Origin: Arthrobacter sp. StoSoilB20
GTDB taxonomy: Bacteria; Actinomycetota; Actinomycetes; Actinomycetales; Micrococcaceae
Assembly: GCF_019977295.1 (NCBI RefSeq)
Contig: NZ_AP024651.1
Location: 2,294,001 to 2,358,000, forward strand
Length of the DNA stretch: 64,000 bases
Direction: 5' to 3'
In this document: one piece after another, positions 26,774-34,967 of the stretch
Layout: each line of letters opens with the position of its first letter
How positions within the stretch are numbered: position 1 is the first letter of the stretch
Notes under the pieces: generated by a model
The model's input: only the letters and a program-made list of their open reading frames with translations
What the model was told of the DNA's origin: nothing
Database searches by the model: none
Made by a program: the position numbers and the translations under genes

Positions 26774-29053
26774 TCATTGGAAGGTGAGCTCGGCGGGGTG
26801 GGCGCTGATGGTGTGCCGGCCCGGGCCGACTGTTTGGTCGTCCTCGCCCGGGAGCCGCAGGACTGCCTCGGTGCCCTCCGGAACCGTCGCGGAGACCTCG
26901 AGCCGGCCATCAACCAGGTCCCATCGGACCGAGGCAATGCCGTGGGGCGTCTCCAGGGTGGTTTCTGCCCAGGTGAGTCCACCGCCGGGCTGCGGGGCAA
27001 TGAGGATGCGGCTGTAGCCGGGGTCCAACGGCGATAGTCCGCCGATGGTGCGGTGCATCCAGTCCACCACTGCGCCCAGGGCATAGTGGTTGAAGCTGGT
27101 CATTTCGCCCGGGTTGATGCTGCCGTCCGGAAGCATGGAGTCCCACCGTTCCCAGATGGTGGTGGCGCCCATGGTGACGGAGTAGAGCCACGAGGGGTTT
27201 TCGGTTTGGAGCAGGAGCCGGTACGCCGCGTCCAAGTGGTCGGTGACCGTCAGGGCATCGGTCACAAAGGGTGTGCCCGCGAAACCTGTGGAGATACGGA
27301 AGCCCGACTTTTCCACCAGTTCGGCCAGCCGATGGCCTGAGAACTTACGATCCGGCTCCCCGAGAATTCCGAAGACAATGGCCAACGCATAAACAGTGGT
27401 GCAATCGCTGGTGATGACGCCTTCTGCGGACACATAGTGCGCCTTGAAGGCCGTCCGCAGGTCCGCCGCCATGGCATCAAACTCGGCCATGGCCCCCTTG
27501 TCCCCGAGAACTTTGGCAGCTGCAGCCACCAATGACGCTGTGCGGTAAGCGCACAATGTCGCCACCACGTGCTTGTCAGCTTTCGCCGCCCACGGCTGGT
27601 CCGGCGAGGCATCGGGATCGAGCCAGTCACCAAACTGGAAACCGGTGTCCCACAACCCGTTGGGCGAGAGCTTGCTGCGCAGCCGCCGGGCGTGCCCGGT
27701 CATGGAAGCGAACTGCTCCTCGAGTACTCGTCGATCACCATAGGCCTCCCACAGTGCCCAAGGGACCCACACGGCAGCGTCGCTCCACACCGCAGCCGTG
27801 TCCGGTGCGCCGAACTCCGCAGGCTGCTCAATGTACTTCAGGACGTTGGGCACCACGAAAGGCACCAGGTCCTCGTCGTGGCTCTGTTCCAAGGCCAGGT
27901 CACGCAGCCAATCCCGCAGGAAGTCACGGCTGTCGAACAGGAAGGCAGCGCTCGGTGCGAACGCCGAGAGGTCACCTGTCCAGCCGAGCCGTTCATCCCG
28001 CTGCGGGCAGTCAGTGGGGACGTCCACGAAGTTTCCCCGCATGCCCCACACCGCATTTTCATGGAGGCGGTTCAGCAGGGGATTCGACGTTTGGAAAGTG
28101 CCGATCCGCTTCATGTCCGAACTGATCACGACGGCGGTCAGGCCGCCGTCGAGCAGGGCGTCAACACCTCCTGGCCAGCCCTCAACCTCCACGTACCGGA
28201 AGCCGTGGAACGTCAGGGTCGGCTCGAAGACGTCTGCCCCGCCCGAAAGCGTGAACCGGTCAGTCGCCTCAGCCGAGCGTAAGGGCCGGGTGCCCAACTC
28301 GTCATGCTCCAGCACTTCTGCGTGACGGACGGTGACCACGTCACCGGCAGTACCAGTCACAGACGCCCGGACCCATCCCACCAGGTTCTGGCCAAAGTCC
28401 ACCAGGACCTTGCCGGCGGGCGACGTCCATACTTTCGTCGGCTGCAGCTCCATTTGACGGCGTACGGGCGGACCGATGTAGGGCTCAAGACGGCTGAGGT
28501 TATCGTCCAGAATGCGCACCGGGGTCCACTGCCCTGAGCTGAACCCAGGGGCGAGCCAGGCGTCGTCGAATCGTCGGGCGTCTATTGACTGCCCGTCATA
28601 AACGTCATTGGCCGTGGTGGCCGAAGGCCCGGCGGTCCACGAGCCGTCCGTGCCGATCACTTGCTGGTGGCCGTCGGCGAACCGAACCCTCAACTCGGCA
28701 AACGCACCCAGCTCCTGGCCGTAGTACTTCGAACCCCCCGACCAAGCCAGCCGGCCCCTGTACCAGCCGTTTCCCAGCGCGAGTCCGATGACCGTCGTCG
28801 TGCTGATCAGCGCGGTGACGTCGAGCTCGCTGTACCGGACCCGCCACTCGTAGCTGGACCAGCCCGGCGTCAGCAGGTCCTGGGAAGCACGCTGGCCGTT
28901 GACCCACGCTTCCACCACGCCAAGTGCGGACAGGAAGAGCGTGGCGGACTCCACATCGCCGTGGCCTTCGTCGAGCTCGAACTCGCCGCGAAACAGCGGT
29001 GCGCCGTCGTGCTCTTTGTCCGCAGCAATCATGCGGGCGTGCCAGGTAGTCAT
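26774..29053 (-). CDS. GH78 alpha-L-rhamnosidase (second copy)
   Basis: A 759-residue GH78 enzyme. N-terminal beta-sandwich modules include WVNGQRAS and GNGWYRGRLAW; the catalytic barrel has general-acid motif DCPQRDERLGWTGD (about 345-358) and the second catalytic Glu in TTIWERWDS (about 634). The acid motif is one residue longer than in the copy at 8857, so the two belong to different GH78 branches and may prefer different linkages. No signal peptide, so it is cytoplasmic. It is 48 bp downstream of the GH1 gene and 82 bp upstream of the cupin gene. Confidence 0.94.
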   Translation of the reverse strand: MTTWHARMIAADKEHDGAPLFRGEFELDEGHGDVESATLFLSALGVVEAWVNGQRASQDLLTPGWSSYEWRVRYSELDVTALISTTTVIGLALGNGWYRGRLAWSGGSKYYGQELGAFAELRVRFADGHQQVIGTDGSWTAGPSATTANDVYDGQSIDARRFDDAWLAPGFSSGQWTPVRILDDNLSRLEPYIGPPVRRQMELQPTKVWTSPAGKVLVDFGQNLVGWVRASVTGTAGDVVTVRHAEVLEHDELGTRPLRSAEATDRFTLSGGADVFEPTLTFHGFRYVEVEGWPGGVDALLDGGLTAVVISSDMKRIGTFQTSNPLLNRLHENAVWGMRGNFVDVPTDCPQRDERLGWTGDLSAFAPSAAFLFDSRDFLRDWLRDLALEQSHDEDLVPFVVPNVLKYIEQPAEFGAPDTAAVWSDAAVWVPWALWEAYGDRRVLEEQFASMTGHARRLRSKLSPNGLWDTGFQFGDWLDPDASPDQPWAAKADKHVVATLCAYRTASLVAAAAKVLGDKGAMAEFDAMAADLRTAFKAHYVSAEGVITSDCTTVYALAIVFGILGEPDRKFSGHRLAELVEKSGFRISTGFAGTPFVTDALTVTDHLDAAYRLLLQTENPSWLYSVTMGATTIWERWDSMLPDGSINPGEMTSFNHYALGAVVDWMHRTIGGLSPLDPGYSRILIAPQPGGGLTWAETTLETPHGIASVRWDLVDGRLEVSATVPEGTEAVLRLPGEDDQTVGPGRHTISAHPAELTFQ

Positions 29054-29101
29054 CAGGGTAGCCTCCAGGGTTTTAGGGATTTGCAGGTGGTGCGGTCAGG
29101 A

Positions 29102-30373
29102 TCAGGCAGGTTGGCTTGCGGGTTCCAGCGAGGCGCCGTTGCTCTGCGCCACGCTGCCCAGCCAGTGCGCACTGGGTTTGGGAGTGCGCTCCTGCGTTGC
29201 CCGGTCCACCGCGATAAGGCCGAACTTGGGAACGTATCCGAACACCCACTCGAAGTTGTCGAATGCGGTCCAGGCGATATAGCCACGAACGTCGATGCCG
29301 TCTGCCAGGCAGGAGGCAACGCCTGCAACAGCGGTGCGCAGGTAATCCAGGCGCTGGGTGTCGTCCTCGGTTGCCAGCCCGTTCTCAGTGACGATGACGG
29401 GGATCTGTGCAATGCGGGCAGCCTCGCGGATGGTTGCCTCCAGGCCCTCAGGGTAGATTTCTTCGCCCATCTGGTTGGTGGGAACGCCGTCCTCGGCGTG
29501 GACAAGTCCCTCGGCTCCGAACACCGTGCGTCCGTAGGTCTGGATTCCCACAAAGTCGTCTCCGCGGGAGGCTTCCAGGAAGCGTTCATTGACCTCGCGG
29601 CGTATCCGGTCCGCGTTGGCTTCCCCGCCCGGCGCGGCGTGGATGTCCGTGTTGGCCAGGGTCCAGCCCACCATGAGCTCAGGGTAGCGGGCTTTGATGG
29701 CGTCACGGCCGGCGTGGTGCGCTGCAAGTTTTACGTCGAAGCCTGCATCGGAGACGGTGAACTGGAAGGGGGCCACTCTCGCCGCTTCGATGTTGAGGCG
29801 CTCGGCCGCAGCAGCCCAGACGGGCACCTGGCCCCGGGTCTCGGCGGGGCCGCCACCAATACCGAGTTCCTTGAGCAACCACGGGAGGTTGGGTTCATTC
29901 AGCGTGCAAGCGACGCCGATCAGGTCACCGAGGTGCTCGGTAACGCGGGCGCAGTAGTGCCCGAATCGCTCCGGAGTGGCCGCGTCTTCCCATCCGCCTG
30001 CGGCCAGCAGCCAGAGCGGGGAGGTGAAGTGGTGGAAGGTGACCACCGGGGTCAGTCCGTGCTCGTGGCACGCCTCCAGGACGCGACGGTAGTGGTTGAG
30101 CGCCGCCGTCGAATATTGTCCTTCCTCCGGCTCGATCCGAGCCCACTCCAAGGAGAACCTGTAAGTGGTGAACCCGAGGCTCGCAATGAGGGCGATGTCC
30201 TCGCGGTAGCGGTGGTAGTGGTCGATTGCGTCGCCCGAGGGCTCGGCGAAGATGGTGCCGGGCAGTTGTTCCAGGAACCAGGTGTCGCTGTTGACGTTGT
30301 TTCCTTCAACTTGGTGTGCGGCGGTGGCGACTCCCCAGAGGAAGTCGTTGGGGAACGATGCGGAGCTTGTCAT
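29102..30373 (-). CDS. GH1 beta-glucosidase
   Basis: A 423-residue family-1 glycoside hydrolase. The acid/base Glu160 lies in CTLNEPN and the nucleophile Glu330 in IVTENGLA; the N-terminal FLWGVATAAHQVEG is diagnostic. It has no signal peptide and acts in the cytoplasm. Together with the downstream rhamnosidase it could strip rutinose stepwise from a flavonol: rhamnose first, then glucose. It follows the MFS transporter gene by 39 bp in the same operon. A role on other beta-glucosides cannot be excluded. Confidence 0.95.
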   Translation of the reverse strand: MTSSASFPNDFLWGVATAAHQVEGNNVNSDTWFLEQLPGTIFAEPSGDAIDHYHRYREDIALIASLGFTTYRFSLEWARIEPEEGQYSTAALNHYRRVLEACHEHGLTPVVTFHHFTSPLWLLAAGGWEDAATPERFGHYCARVTEHLGDLIGVACTLNEPNLPWLLKELGIGGGPAETRGQVPVWAAAAERLNIEAARVAPFQFTVSDAGFDVKLAAHHAGRDAIKARYPELMVGWTLANTDIHAAPGGEANADRIRREVNERFLEASRGDDFVGIQTYGRTVFGAEGLVHAEDGVPTNQMGEEIYPEGLEATIREAARIAQIPVIVTENGLATEDDTQRLDYLRTAVAGVASCLADGIDVRGYIAWTAFDNFEWVFGYVPKFGLIAVDRATQERTPKPSAHWLGSVAQSNGASLEPASQPA

Positions 30374-30412
30374 GGTTTTCCTTTTCGAGGCGTGAAGTTG
30401 GTTGTCCGCTGC

Positions 30413-31732
30413 TTAGCGAACACCCTTGATGAACGTGACGGTGATGCTGCCCAGGGCGCAGAGTGCTGCTGCTGCGAACCAGAGGAAGCCGTAGTTGTGT
30501 CCGCTGCCGATGGCCAGGATCGCCGGGGCGGCGGCGGGAACAATGATGTTGGGGATGCTGAGGGCGAGGCTGAAGACGGCCATGTCCTTGCCGGTGTCCC
30601 GGGCGTCCGGGAGGACGGCGGCGCACAATGCCAGATCCACGGTGAGGTACATGGCCTGGCCCATCGCGAATACGATCCATGCAACGACGAACTGTTCAAA
30701 GGACGTTGCCGTGGCGCCGAGCACCAAGGCCGTGGCCATGAGGAGCGCCGCCGCGATCACGAACGGCTTGCGGCGGCCGATCTTGTCTGAGAGCCAGCCG
30801 GAGGCTGTAAAGAACAGGATGCTGACGGGAGCCGAAATCAGGGTCAGCAAGCCGGCGCTCTTTCCGGCCTCGGCGATCGGCATGCCCAGGTGGTCCATCA
30901 GGAAGAAGATGAAGTAGGCGAAGAGTGCCGTCATGGCGATGCCGGCCAGGAATCGTGAAACCCAGGCCCAGGCAAAGTTGGGGTGCTTTCGCGGGTCGAC
31001 CAGGAAGGACTTCGCGAGTCCCTTGAGGTCAAGCGGCGGGAGTTCGGCACGTGTCTTCGCTGGATCCTTGTAGAGGACCAGGAGTGGGATGCTGCAGACG
31101 AGGGCCAGCAGGACCGGCACGCACATCATGAGCAGTGGGGCGTCCACCAGCCAGGCGGCAAGGTAGGAGCCCGCGGACATTGCCAGTGCGCCGGCCATGC
31201 CCATGGCACCCATGACACGCGCCCGTTTGTTGTCCGGAAGGGCCTCGATGGGAATCACCGCGTAGGCGTTGAACGCCGCTTGCGCAGAGACCAGGGCTAC
31301 GACGTACGCGGCGATGATCACGGGCGTGGACGGCACGGTACCAATCACGGCTGCGGCGAGCAAAGCAGGTACCAGCCCGCCGATGATCCAAGGCCGACGG
31401 CGGCCGAACCGGCCGGCCGTGCGATCGGACAGGGCACCGGTGATCGGGATGGTGACGAGCAAGAGAAGTGAGCTGATGGAGACGGCCATGCCGTAGCTTG
31501 CCTCTTTGGCCGCCGGATCAACTACTGCCAAGCGCAGGGAGAGCGCCGTGCCCAGGGTCAGGCTCATGATGTACATGCCCAGGGCTGCGATGAGGACCAG
31601 GGCCATGGTCTTTTTACTGGACGGCAGCGTCTGAGGCGAAACGTTCGACGCCGGCTTGGCGGCTTCTGCTGATGAGCCAGGTGCGGCATTGGCAGGTTCC
31701 ATGACCTGTGCCTGAGCTGTGGGGTCACCCAT
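30413..31732 (-). CDS. MFS transporter (GPH/sucrose-type)
   Basis: A 439-residue permease with about twelve membrane segments. The SDRTAGRFGRRRPWI loop between segments 2 and 3 and the matching SDKIGRRKP loop in the second half are typical of glycoside-cation symporters. The start at 31732 has a near-perfect AAAGGAGG seven bases upstream; earlier in-frame starts cover that site. The first 40 residues are hydrophilic. As the first gene of the unit ending in GH1, GH78 and the quercetinase-like cupin, it probably imports a rhamnoside or glucoside intact. It is divergent from a TetR gene. Confidence 0.9.
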   Translation of the reverse strand: MGDPTAQAQVMEPANAAPGSSAEAAKPASNVSPQTLPSSKKTMALVLIAALGMYIMSLTLGTALSLRLAVVDPAAKEASYGMAVSISSLLLLVTIPITGALSDRTAGRFGRRRPWIIGGLVPALLAAAVIGTVPSTPVIIAAYVVALVSAQAAFNAYAVIPIEALPDNKRARVMGAMGMAGALAMSAGSYLAAWLVDAPLLMMCVPVLLALVCSIPLLVLYKDPAKTRAELPPLDLKGLAKSFLVDPRKHPNFAWAWVSRFLAGIAMTALFAYFIFFLMDHLGMPIAEAGKSAGLLTLISAPVSILFFTASGWLSDKIGRRKPFVIAAALLMATALVLGATATSFEQFVVAWIVFAMGQAMYLTVDLALCAAVLPDARDTGKDMAVFSLALSIPNIIVPAAAPAILAIGSGHNYGFLWFAAAALCALGSITVTFIKGVR

Positions 31733-31850
31733 AAAAATCCTCCTTTGGATCAGAACCACCTTTGGCTCTCTGTGACCGGTGATGAAGGCCTCGGGCAGTA
31801 ACGGCCGGGCCTTTCATGCAACGGTAACCAAACCTAGACCACATTGGAAT

Positions 31851-31895
31851 ACTTTAGTGAAGATTTCTTTACCAAAGTGGAAAAGAAACTTGGTA
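31851..31895. promoter_or_regulatory. Overlapping inverted repeats between MFS and TetR genes
   Basis: ACTTTAGTGAA (31851-31861) and TTTACCAAAGT (31868-31878) form an 11-bp inverted repeat with 9 matches. A second, looser pair, TACCAA (31870-31875) and TTGGTA (31890-31895), overlaps it. The segment is AT-rich and lies just upstream of both divergent genes, as expected of the operator of the TetR protein encoded at 31921. Confidence 0.5.
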
Positions 31896-31920
31896 GCCTC
31901 GTCTGAAAGGAGGTCTATCC

Positions 31921-32529
31921 ATGGATCAGGAAACCCGCGGGCCGGCCCGCACGGGCAAGCGCGCCCCCTACGCCAACGGGGCCAGGAAACGAGCCGAACT
32001 GGTAGAGGCGGCGTTCCAGGTCTTCGCCGAGAAAGGCTATTTGGGATTGTCCATCCGGCAGATAGCGGAGGCCGTGGGCACCAGCCATACCGCACTTCTC
32101 CATCATTTCGGCAGCAAAGAAGCGCTGCTTGAAGCCGTGCTGGTACTCCGTGAAGAACGGGAAGGGCCCTGGAGGCAGGAGCTGATCAGCGAACAGGGCC
32201 TTCTGGAAACTGTCCCCGCCGTGATGAGGCACAATGCCGGTATCCGGGGAGTGATCCAACTCGATGCCACGCTGCGTGCGGAGGCCATCAGCCCCGACCA
32301 TCCGGCCCATGACTTCCTGTTGAGGCGCAACCAGGACTTTGTTGACTCAGTCGTCGCCGAGCTGGAGCGGGAGCGTGAGGCCGGGCGCCTGCGGCAAGGC
32401 ATCCAGCCACACATAGTGGCCCGCCAGATCACCGCCCTTGTGGACGGAATCCAACTCGCCTGGCTCTATGACGAGTCGGTGGACATGGCCGAACACCTTC
32501 AGGCATTCATGGACCTCATCAAGGGCTAG
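31921..32529 (+). CDS. TetR/AcrR family transcriptional regulator
   Basis: A 202-residue regulator with an N-terminal TetR domain (RAELVEAAFQVFAEKGYLG..., TALLHHFGSKEALLEAV). A strong AAAGGAGG precedes the ATG. The C-terminal domain is similar in layout to that of the regulator at 11360, which suggests related ligands. It is divergent from the MFS - GH1 - GH78 - cupin operon and most likely represses it. A nucleoside-hydrolase-like gene follows after 61 bp and may be on the same transcript. Confidence 0.9.
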   Translation: MDQETRGPARTGKRAPYANGARKRAELVEAAFQVFAEKGYLGLSIRQIAEAVGTSHTALLHHFGSKEALLEAVLVLREEREGPWRQELISEQGLLETVPAVMRHNAGIRGVIQLDATLRAEAISPDHPAHDFLLRRNQDFVDSVVAELEREREAGRLRQGIQPHIVARQITALVDGIQLAWLYDESVDMAEHLQAFMDLIKG

Positions 32530-32590
32530 GTCGAGGACTGCATCGGGACAACCACTTCGCAGTACCGTGTCAGGAGAGGCTCGCATTTAC

Positions 32591-33454
32591 ATGCCAATGA
32601 TCAACATCGCAACAACCAGCAGGGTGGTCCTGGACAACGACTGGGCCGGTGATCCCGACGGACTCGTCGCACTGGCCCACCATGCCATGGCGCCGGCCAA
32701 TCGGATCACCGCCATCACGAGTTCACTGACCAACCCCATGTTTGGGCCTCCCGTCGGTAAGGCGCAAGCTGGAGCACAATTCGCACAGGACCTGCTTGAC
32801 ACTCTGGAGCAGCGGAACCCCGCAACCGTCCAGGCAGGACCGGATTCAACTTTTACAGGGCGGTCCCGAATGAACCCGGCGGCCCAATTGATCATTGACG
32901 CCGTGCGCGAAGAGGACGGGCTGCCCCTGACACTGGTGTGTGCAGGGCCGCTCACCAACGTGGCAGATGCCCTTCTTCAGGAGCCGGAGATCGCATCACG
33001 GTTCAAGCTGGCCTGGGTTGGTGGATCTTCCCAGGGGTTGGATGACGATGAATACAACTACTTCACCGACCCCATGGCTGCGAAGTTCGTCTTTGCCAAC
33101 CAGCAGCTGGACATTGACCAGTTTCCTGCGGAGGCGTACCGACCAGTTGTTATCTCAGTGGCGGAGCTTGATGAGGCACTGAGGGCTGGCGGCCGCGTAG
33201 GTAGGTGGTTATGGGATCACTTTCATGGCTTGGAAGTCCCGGACTTCATCAAGTTCGGGCCCTTGTGGTGCCTGGGGGACAGCGCCCCCTTGGTTGTCAC
33301 CGGCCTCGGCGAAGTGACCAGTACATTCGAGACTACGAGCACAACTCCGCACAGGCGGATGTGCCGGCACGTTGATGCGCGGCTTGTTGTTGCCGACTTT
33401 CTGGCCAGTCTGCGGCTGCAGGCCGCACATCAAGCCGCGGCGGCTATCCGCTGA
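32591..33454 (+). CDS. Nucleoside hydrolase-like protein
   Basis: A 287-residue protein related to inosine-uridine nucleoside hydrolases, which cleave N-ribosides with a calcium site made by an N-terminal aspartate cluster. Here the cluster is LDNDWAGDPDG, a D-x-D-x3-D-P-D variant of the usual D-x-D-x3-D-D, so the substrate may not be a nucleoside. VCAGPLTNVA in the middle is typical of the family. The ATG at 32591 is chosen because the metal motif should sit near the N-terminus; the frame is open further upstream within the TetR gene. The function is uncertain. Confidence 0.78.
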   Translation: MPMINIATTSRVVLDNDWAGDPDGLVALAHHAMAPANRITAITSSLTNPMFGPPVGKAQAGAQFAQDLLDTLEQRNPATVQAGPDSTFTGRSRMNPAAQLIIDAVREEDGLPLTLVCAGPLTNVADALLQEPEIASRFKLAWVGGSSQGLDDDEYNYFTDPMAAKFVFANQQLDIDQFPAEAYRPVVISVAELDEALRAGGRVGRWLWDHFHGLEVPDFIKFGPLWCLGDSAPLVVTGLGEVTSTFETTSTTPHRRMCRHVDARLVVADFLASLRLQAAHQAAAAIR

Positions 33455-33853
33455 TGTGTCCAATTGAGCCAGCCCGTCAGTAAGCTTCCACGTGCGCGCG
33501 GACGTGGCTGCCGTCGTCGTTTAGTCCTGGATAAGTCTGAGTTTGTTCATCCAAGGAGAGCAAGAAGGTTGCCAGGGTTTGCGTGGAATCCAGTGGACGT
33601 ATTAACCTCTTCCTACTGAAACCGGCATGGGCCACCGAAGCCCGGAGAGGAGGAGCGCATCACCGCTGACCAATCCAAGCATCACGTCCCATTCCCGTTG
33701 AAAGCCCCTCCCGAGGGGCTTTCCCTATGCCTGGCAGCCAATGAGGCGTCAGCATGAGGCAAGTCGTAATCATGCTTACTGCAGTTGGTAGTGTGGATGT
33801 CCCGACGGACCCAGCCGGGGTTCTCGTTCTCCGTCGTTGTGAGGAGTAGCCCC
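33455..33853. other. 399-bp intergenic region, no convincing protein gene
   Basis: Short frames here have no coding character. An inverted repeat CCACGT/ACGTGG at about 33490-33509 could be the 3' end of the preceding gene. A strong stem-loop at 33700-33723 is treated separately. The last 80 bases should hold the promoter of the ferredoxin-reductase gene, which has GAGGAG eight bases before its ATG. Confidence 0.6.
33700..33723 (+). terminator. Perfect 10-bp stem-loop without an assigned gene
   Basis: GAAAGCCCCT, loop CCCG, and the exact complement AGGGGCTTTC. It lies 245 bp after the nearest upstream stop codon and 130 bp before the next start. It could be a distant terminator or the 3' end of a small RNA transcribed from about 33520-33700. 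The run of T after the stem is short. Confidence 0.55.
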
Positions 33854-34954
33854 ATGGTCAGCTTTCGGCCCTTGGCCCGTATAGCTTCAGTTTTGACGAG
33901 CCCGCTTGCGCCGGAGGACGTTCTGGCGCTCTTCAATCCGGTCTATTCGTCTCGTCAGCTGCGTGGAGTCGTTACTAAGGTAGTCCAGGAAACAGCCCAA
34001 TCAGCCACTATTTTCTTCCGTCCCGGCCGCGGCTGGCATGCCCACCTCGCCGGCCAATGGGCGCGGATAGGGGTGGAACTGAACGGGGTGCGCCAATGGC
34101 GGTCCTATTCGCTGAGCGCGAAGGCAGGTAAGGATCCGGCCATCACGGTCACTGATGTTGGATCCGTGTCCGGGACCTTGGTCCGTAACACGAAAGTGGG
34201 TGACGTCCTCTTCCTGGCGCCACCCCAGGGCGATTTTGTCCTCCCTGAGCATCCACGGTCACTTCTGATGCTCACTGCGGGAAGCGGCATCACCCCCGTC
34301 ATGTCAATGATTCGGACACTGGTCCCAAGCCGCCCCGACGCAGATGTTGTCCTGATCCACTCCTCCCGCGAAGAGGGCGACACCATCTTTCGTGAAGAAC
34401 TGGCTGAACTCGCTGATCAGTTTCCCAACTTCCGCTTGGTGCAGTGGCACACCGGCGGTCGCGGCCGCCTGAACTTTACGTCCGCGGCCGCACTGGGAGA
34501 GGTCTGCCCGGACTGGCGGAACAGGGCGGCATATGCGTGCGGCCCCGAATCGTTCCTGAACGACGCCGAAGATATGTGGAATCGGGCTGCGTTGCCTGCA
34601 GCCGCCACAGCAGTGAAGGAATCCGATGGTGGAAGCGGGCACGGCTCGCTCACTATCGAACGATTCAGCACCGAACTCTTGGGAGGGGACGGCAGTGAAG
34701 GTGGCGTGGTCACCTTCGAAGCTTCTGACCGCGAGGTCATGGCCGACGGCGGGGTCCCCATTCTCGACGTCGGGGAGGACGCGGGGGTGCTGATGCCCAG
34801 CGGCTGCCGCATGGGTATTTGTCACAGCTGCCTGACTCCGCTGCTCGCCGGAAGAGTCCGCGACCTGCGTACCGGTGAAGTCCATGGAGCGCCCGGGGAA
34901 CTCATCCAAACCTGCGTCTCGGCAGCCGCCGGGCCAGTCAACCTCGAAATCTGA
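33854..34954 (+). CDS. Ferredoxin reductase with C-terminal 2Fe-2S domain (desaturase partner)
   Basis: A 366-residue electron-transfer protein. A FAD domain (W-R-S-Y-S-L-S) is followed by an NAD(P)H domain (LTAGSGITPVMSM, ACGPESF) and a plant-type 2Fe-2S ferredoxin with GCRMGICHSC and a later Cys in IQTC. Domain order and the adjacent desaturase match the mycobacterial Rv3230c/DesA3 pair, in which it passes electrons from NADPH to the desaturase. The start at 33854 has GAGGAG upstream. The two genes are 13 bp apart and form one unit. Confidence 0.93.
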   Translation: MVSFRPLARIASVLTSPLAPEDVLALFNPVYSSRQLRGVVTKVVQETAQSATIFFRPGRGWHAHLAGQWARIGVELNGVRQWRSYSLSAKAGKDPAITVTDVGSVSGTLVRNTKVGDVLFLAPPQGDFVLPEHPRSLLMLTAGSGITPVMSMIRTLVPSRPDADVVLIHSSREEGDTIFREELAELADQFPNFRLVQWHTGGRGRLNFTSAAALGEVCPDWRNRAAYACGPESFLNDAEDMWNRAALPAAATAVKESDGGSGHGSLTIERFSTELLGGDGSEGGVVTFEASDREVMADGGVPILDVGEDAGVLMPSGCRMGICHSCLTPLLAGRVRDLRTGEVHGAPGELIQTCVSAAAGPVNLEI

Positions 34955-34967
34955 GGAGCACAACCCC

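Noticed and set aside
28661..30790. A 709-codon open frame on the plus strand
   Set aside because: It runs antisense across the rhamnosidase, GH1 and MFS genes, all of which carry catalytic or transporter motifs. No family similarity is visible in it.
33563..33613. A 16-codon leader peptide after AAGGAG
   Set aside because: The frame begins with TTG and ends quickly. A match to a dehydrogenase-like word in it is too short to mean anything, and no regulated gene follows closely.
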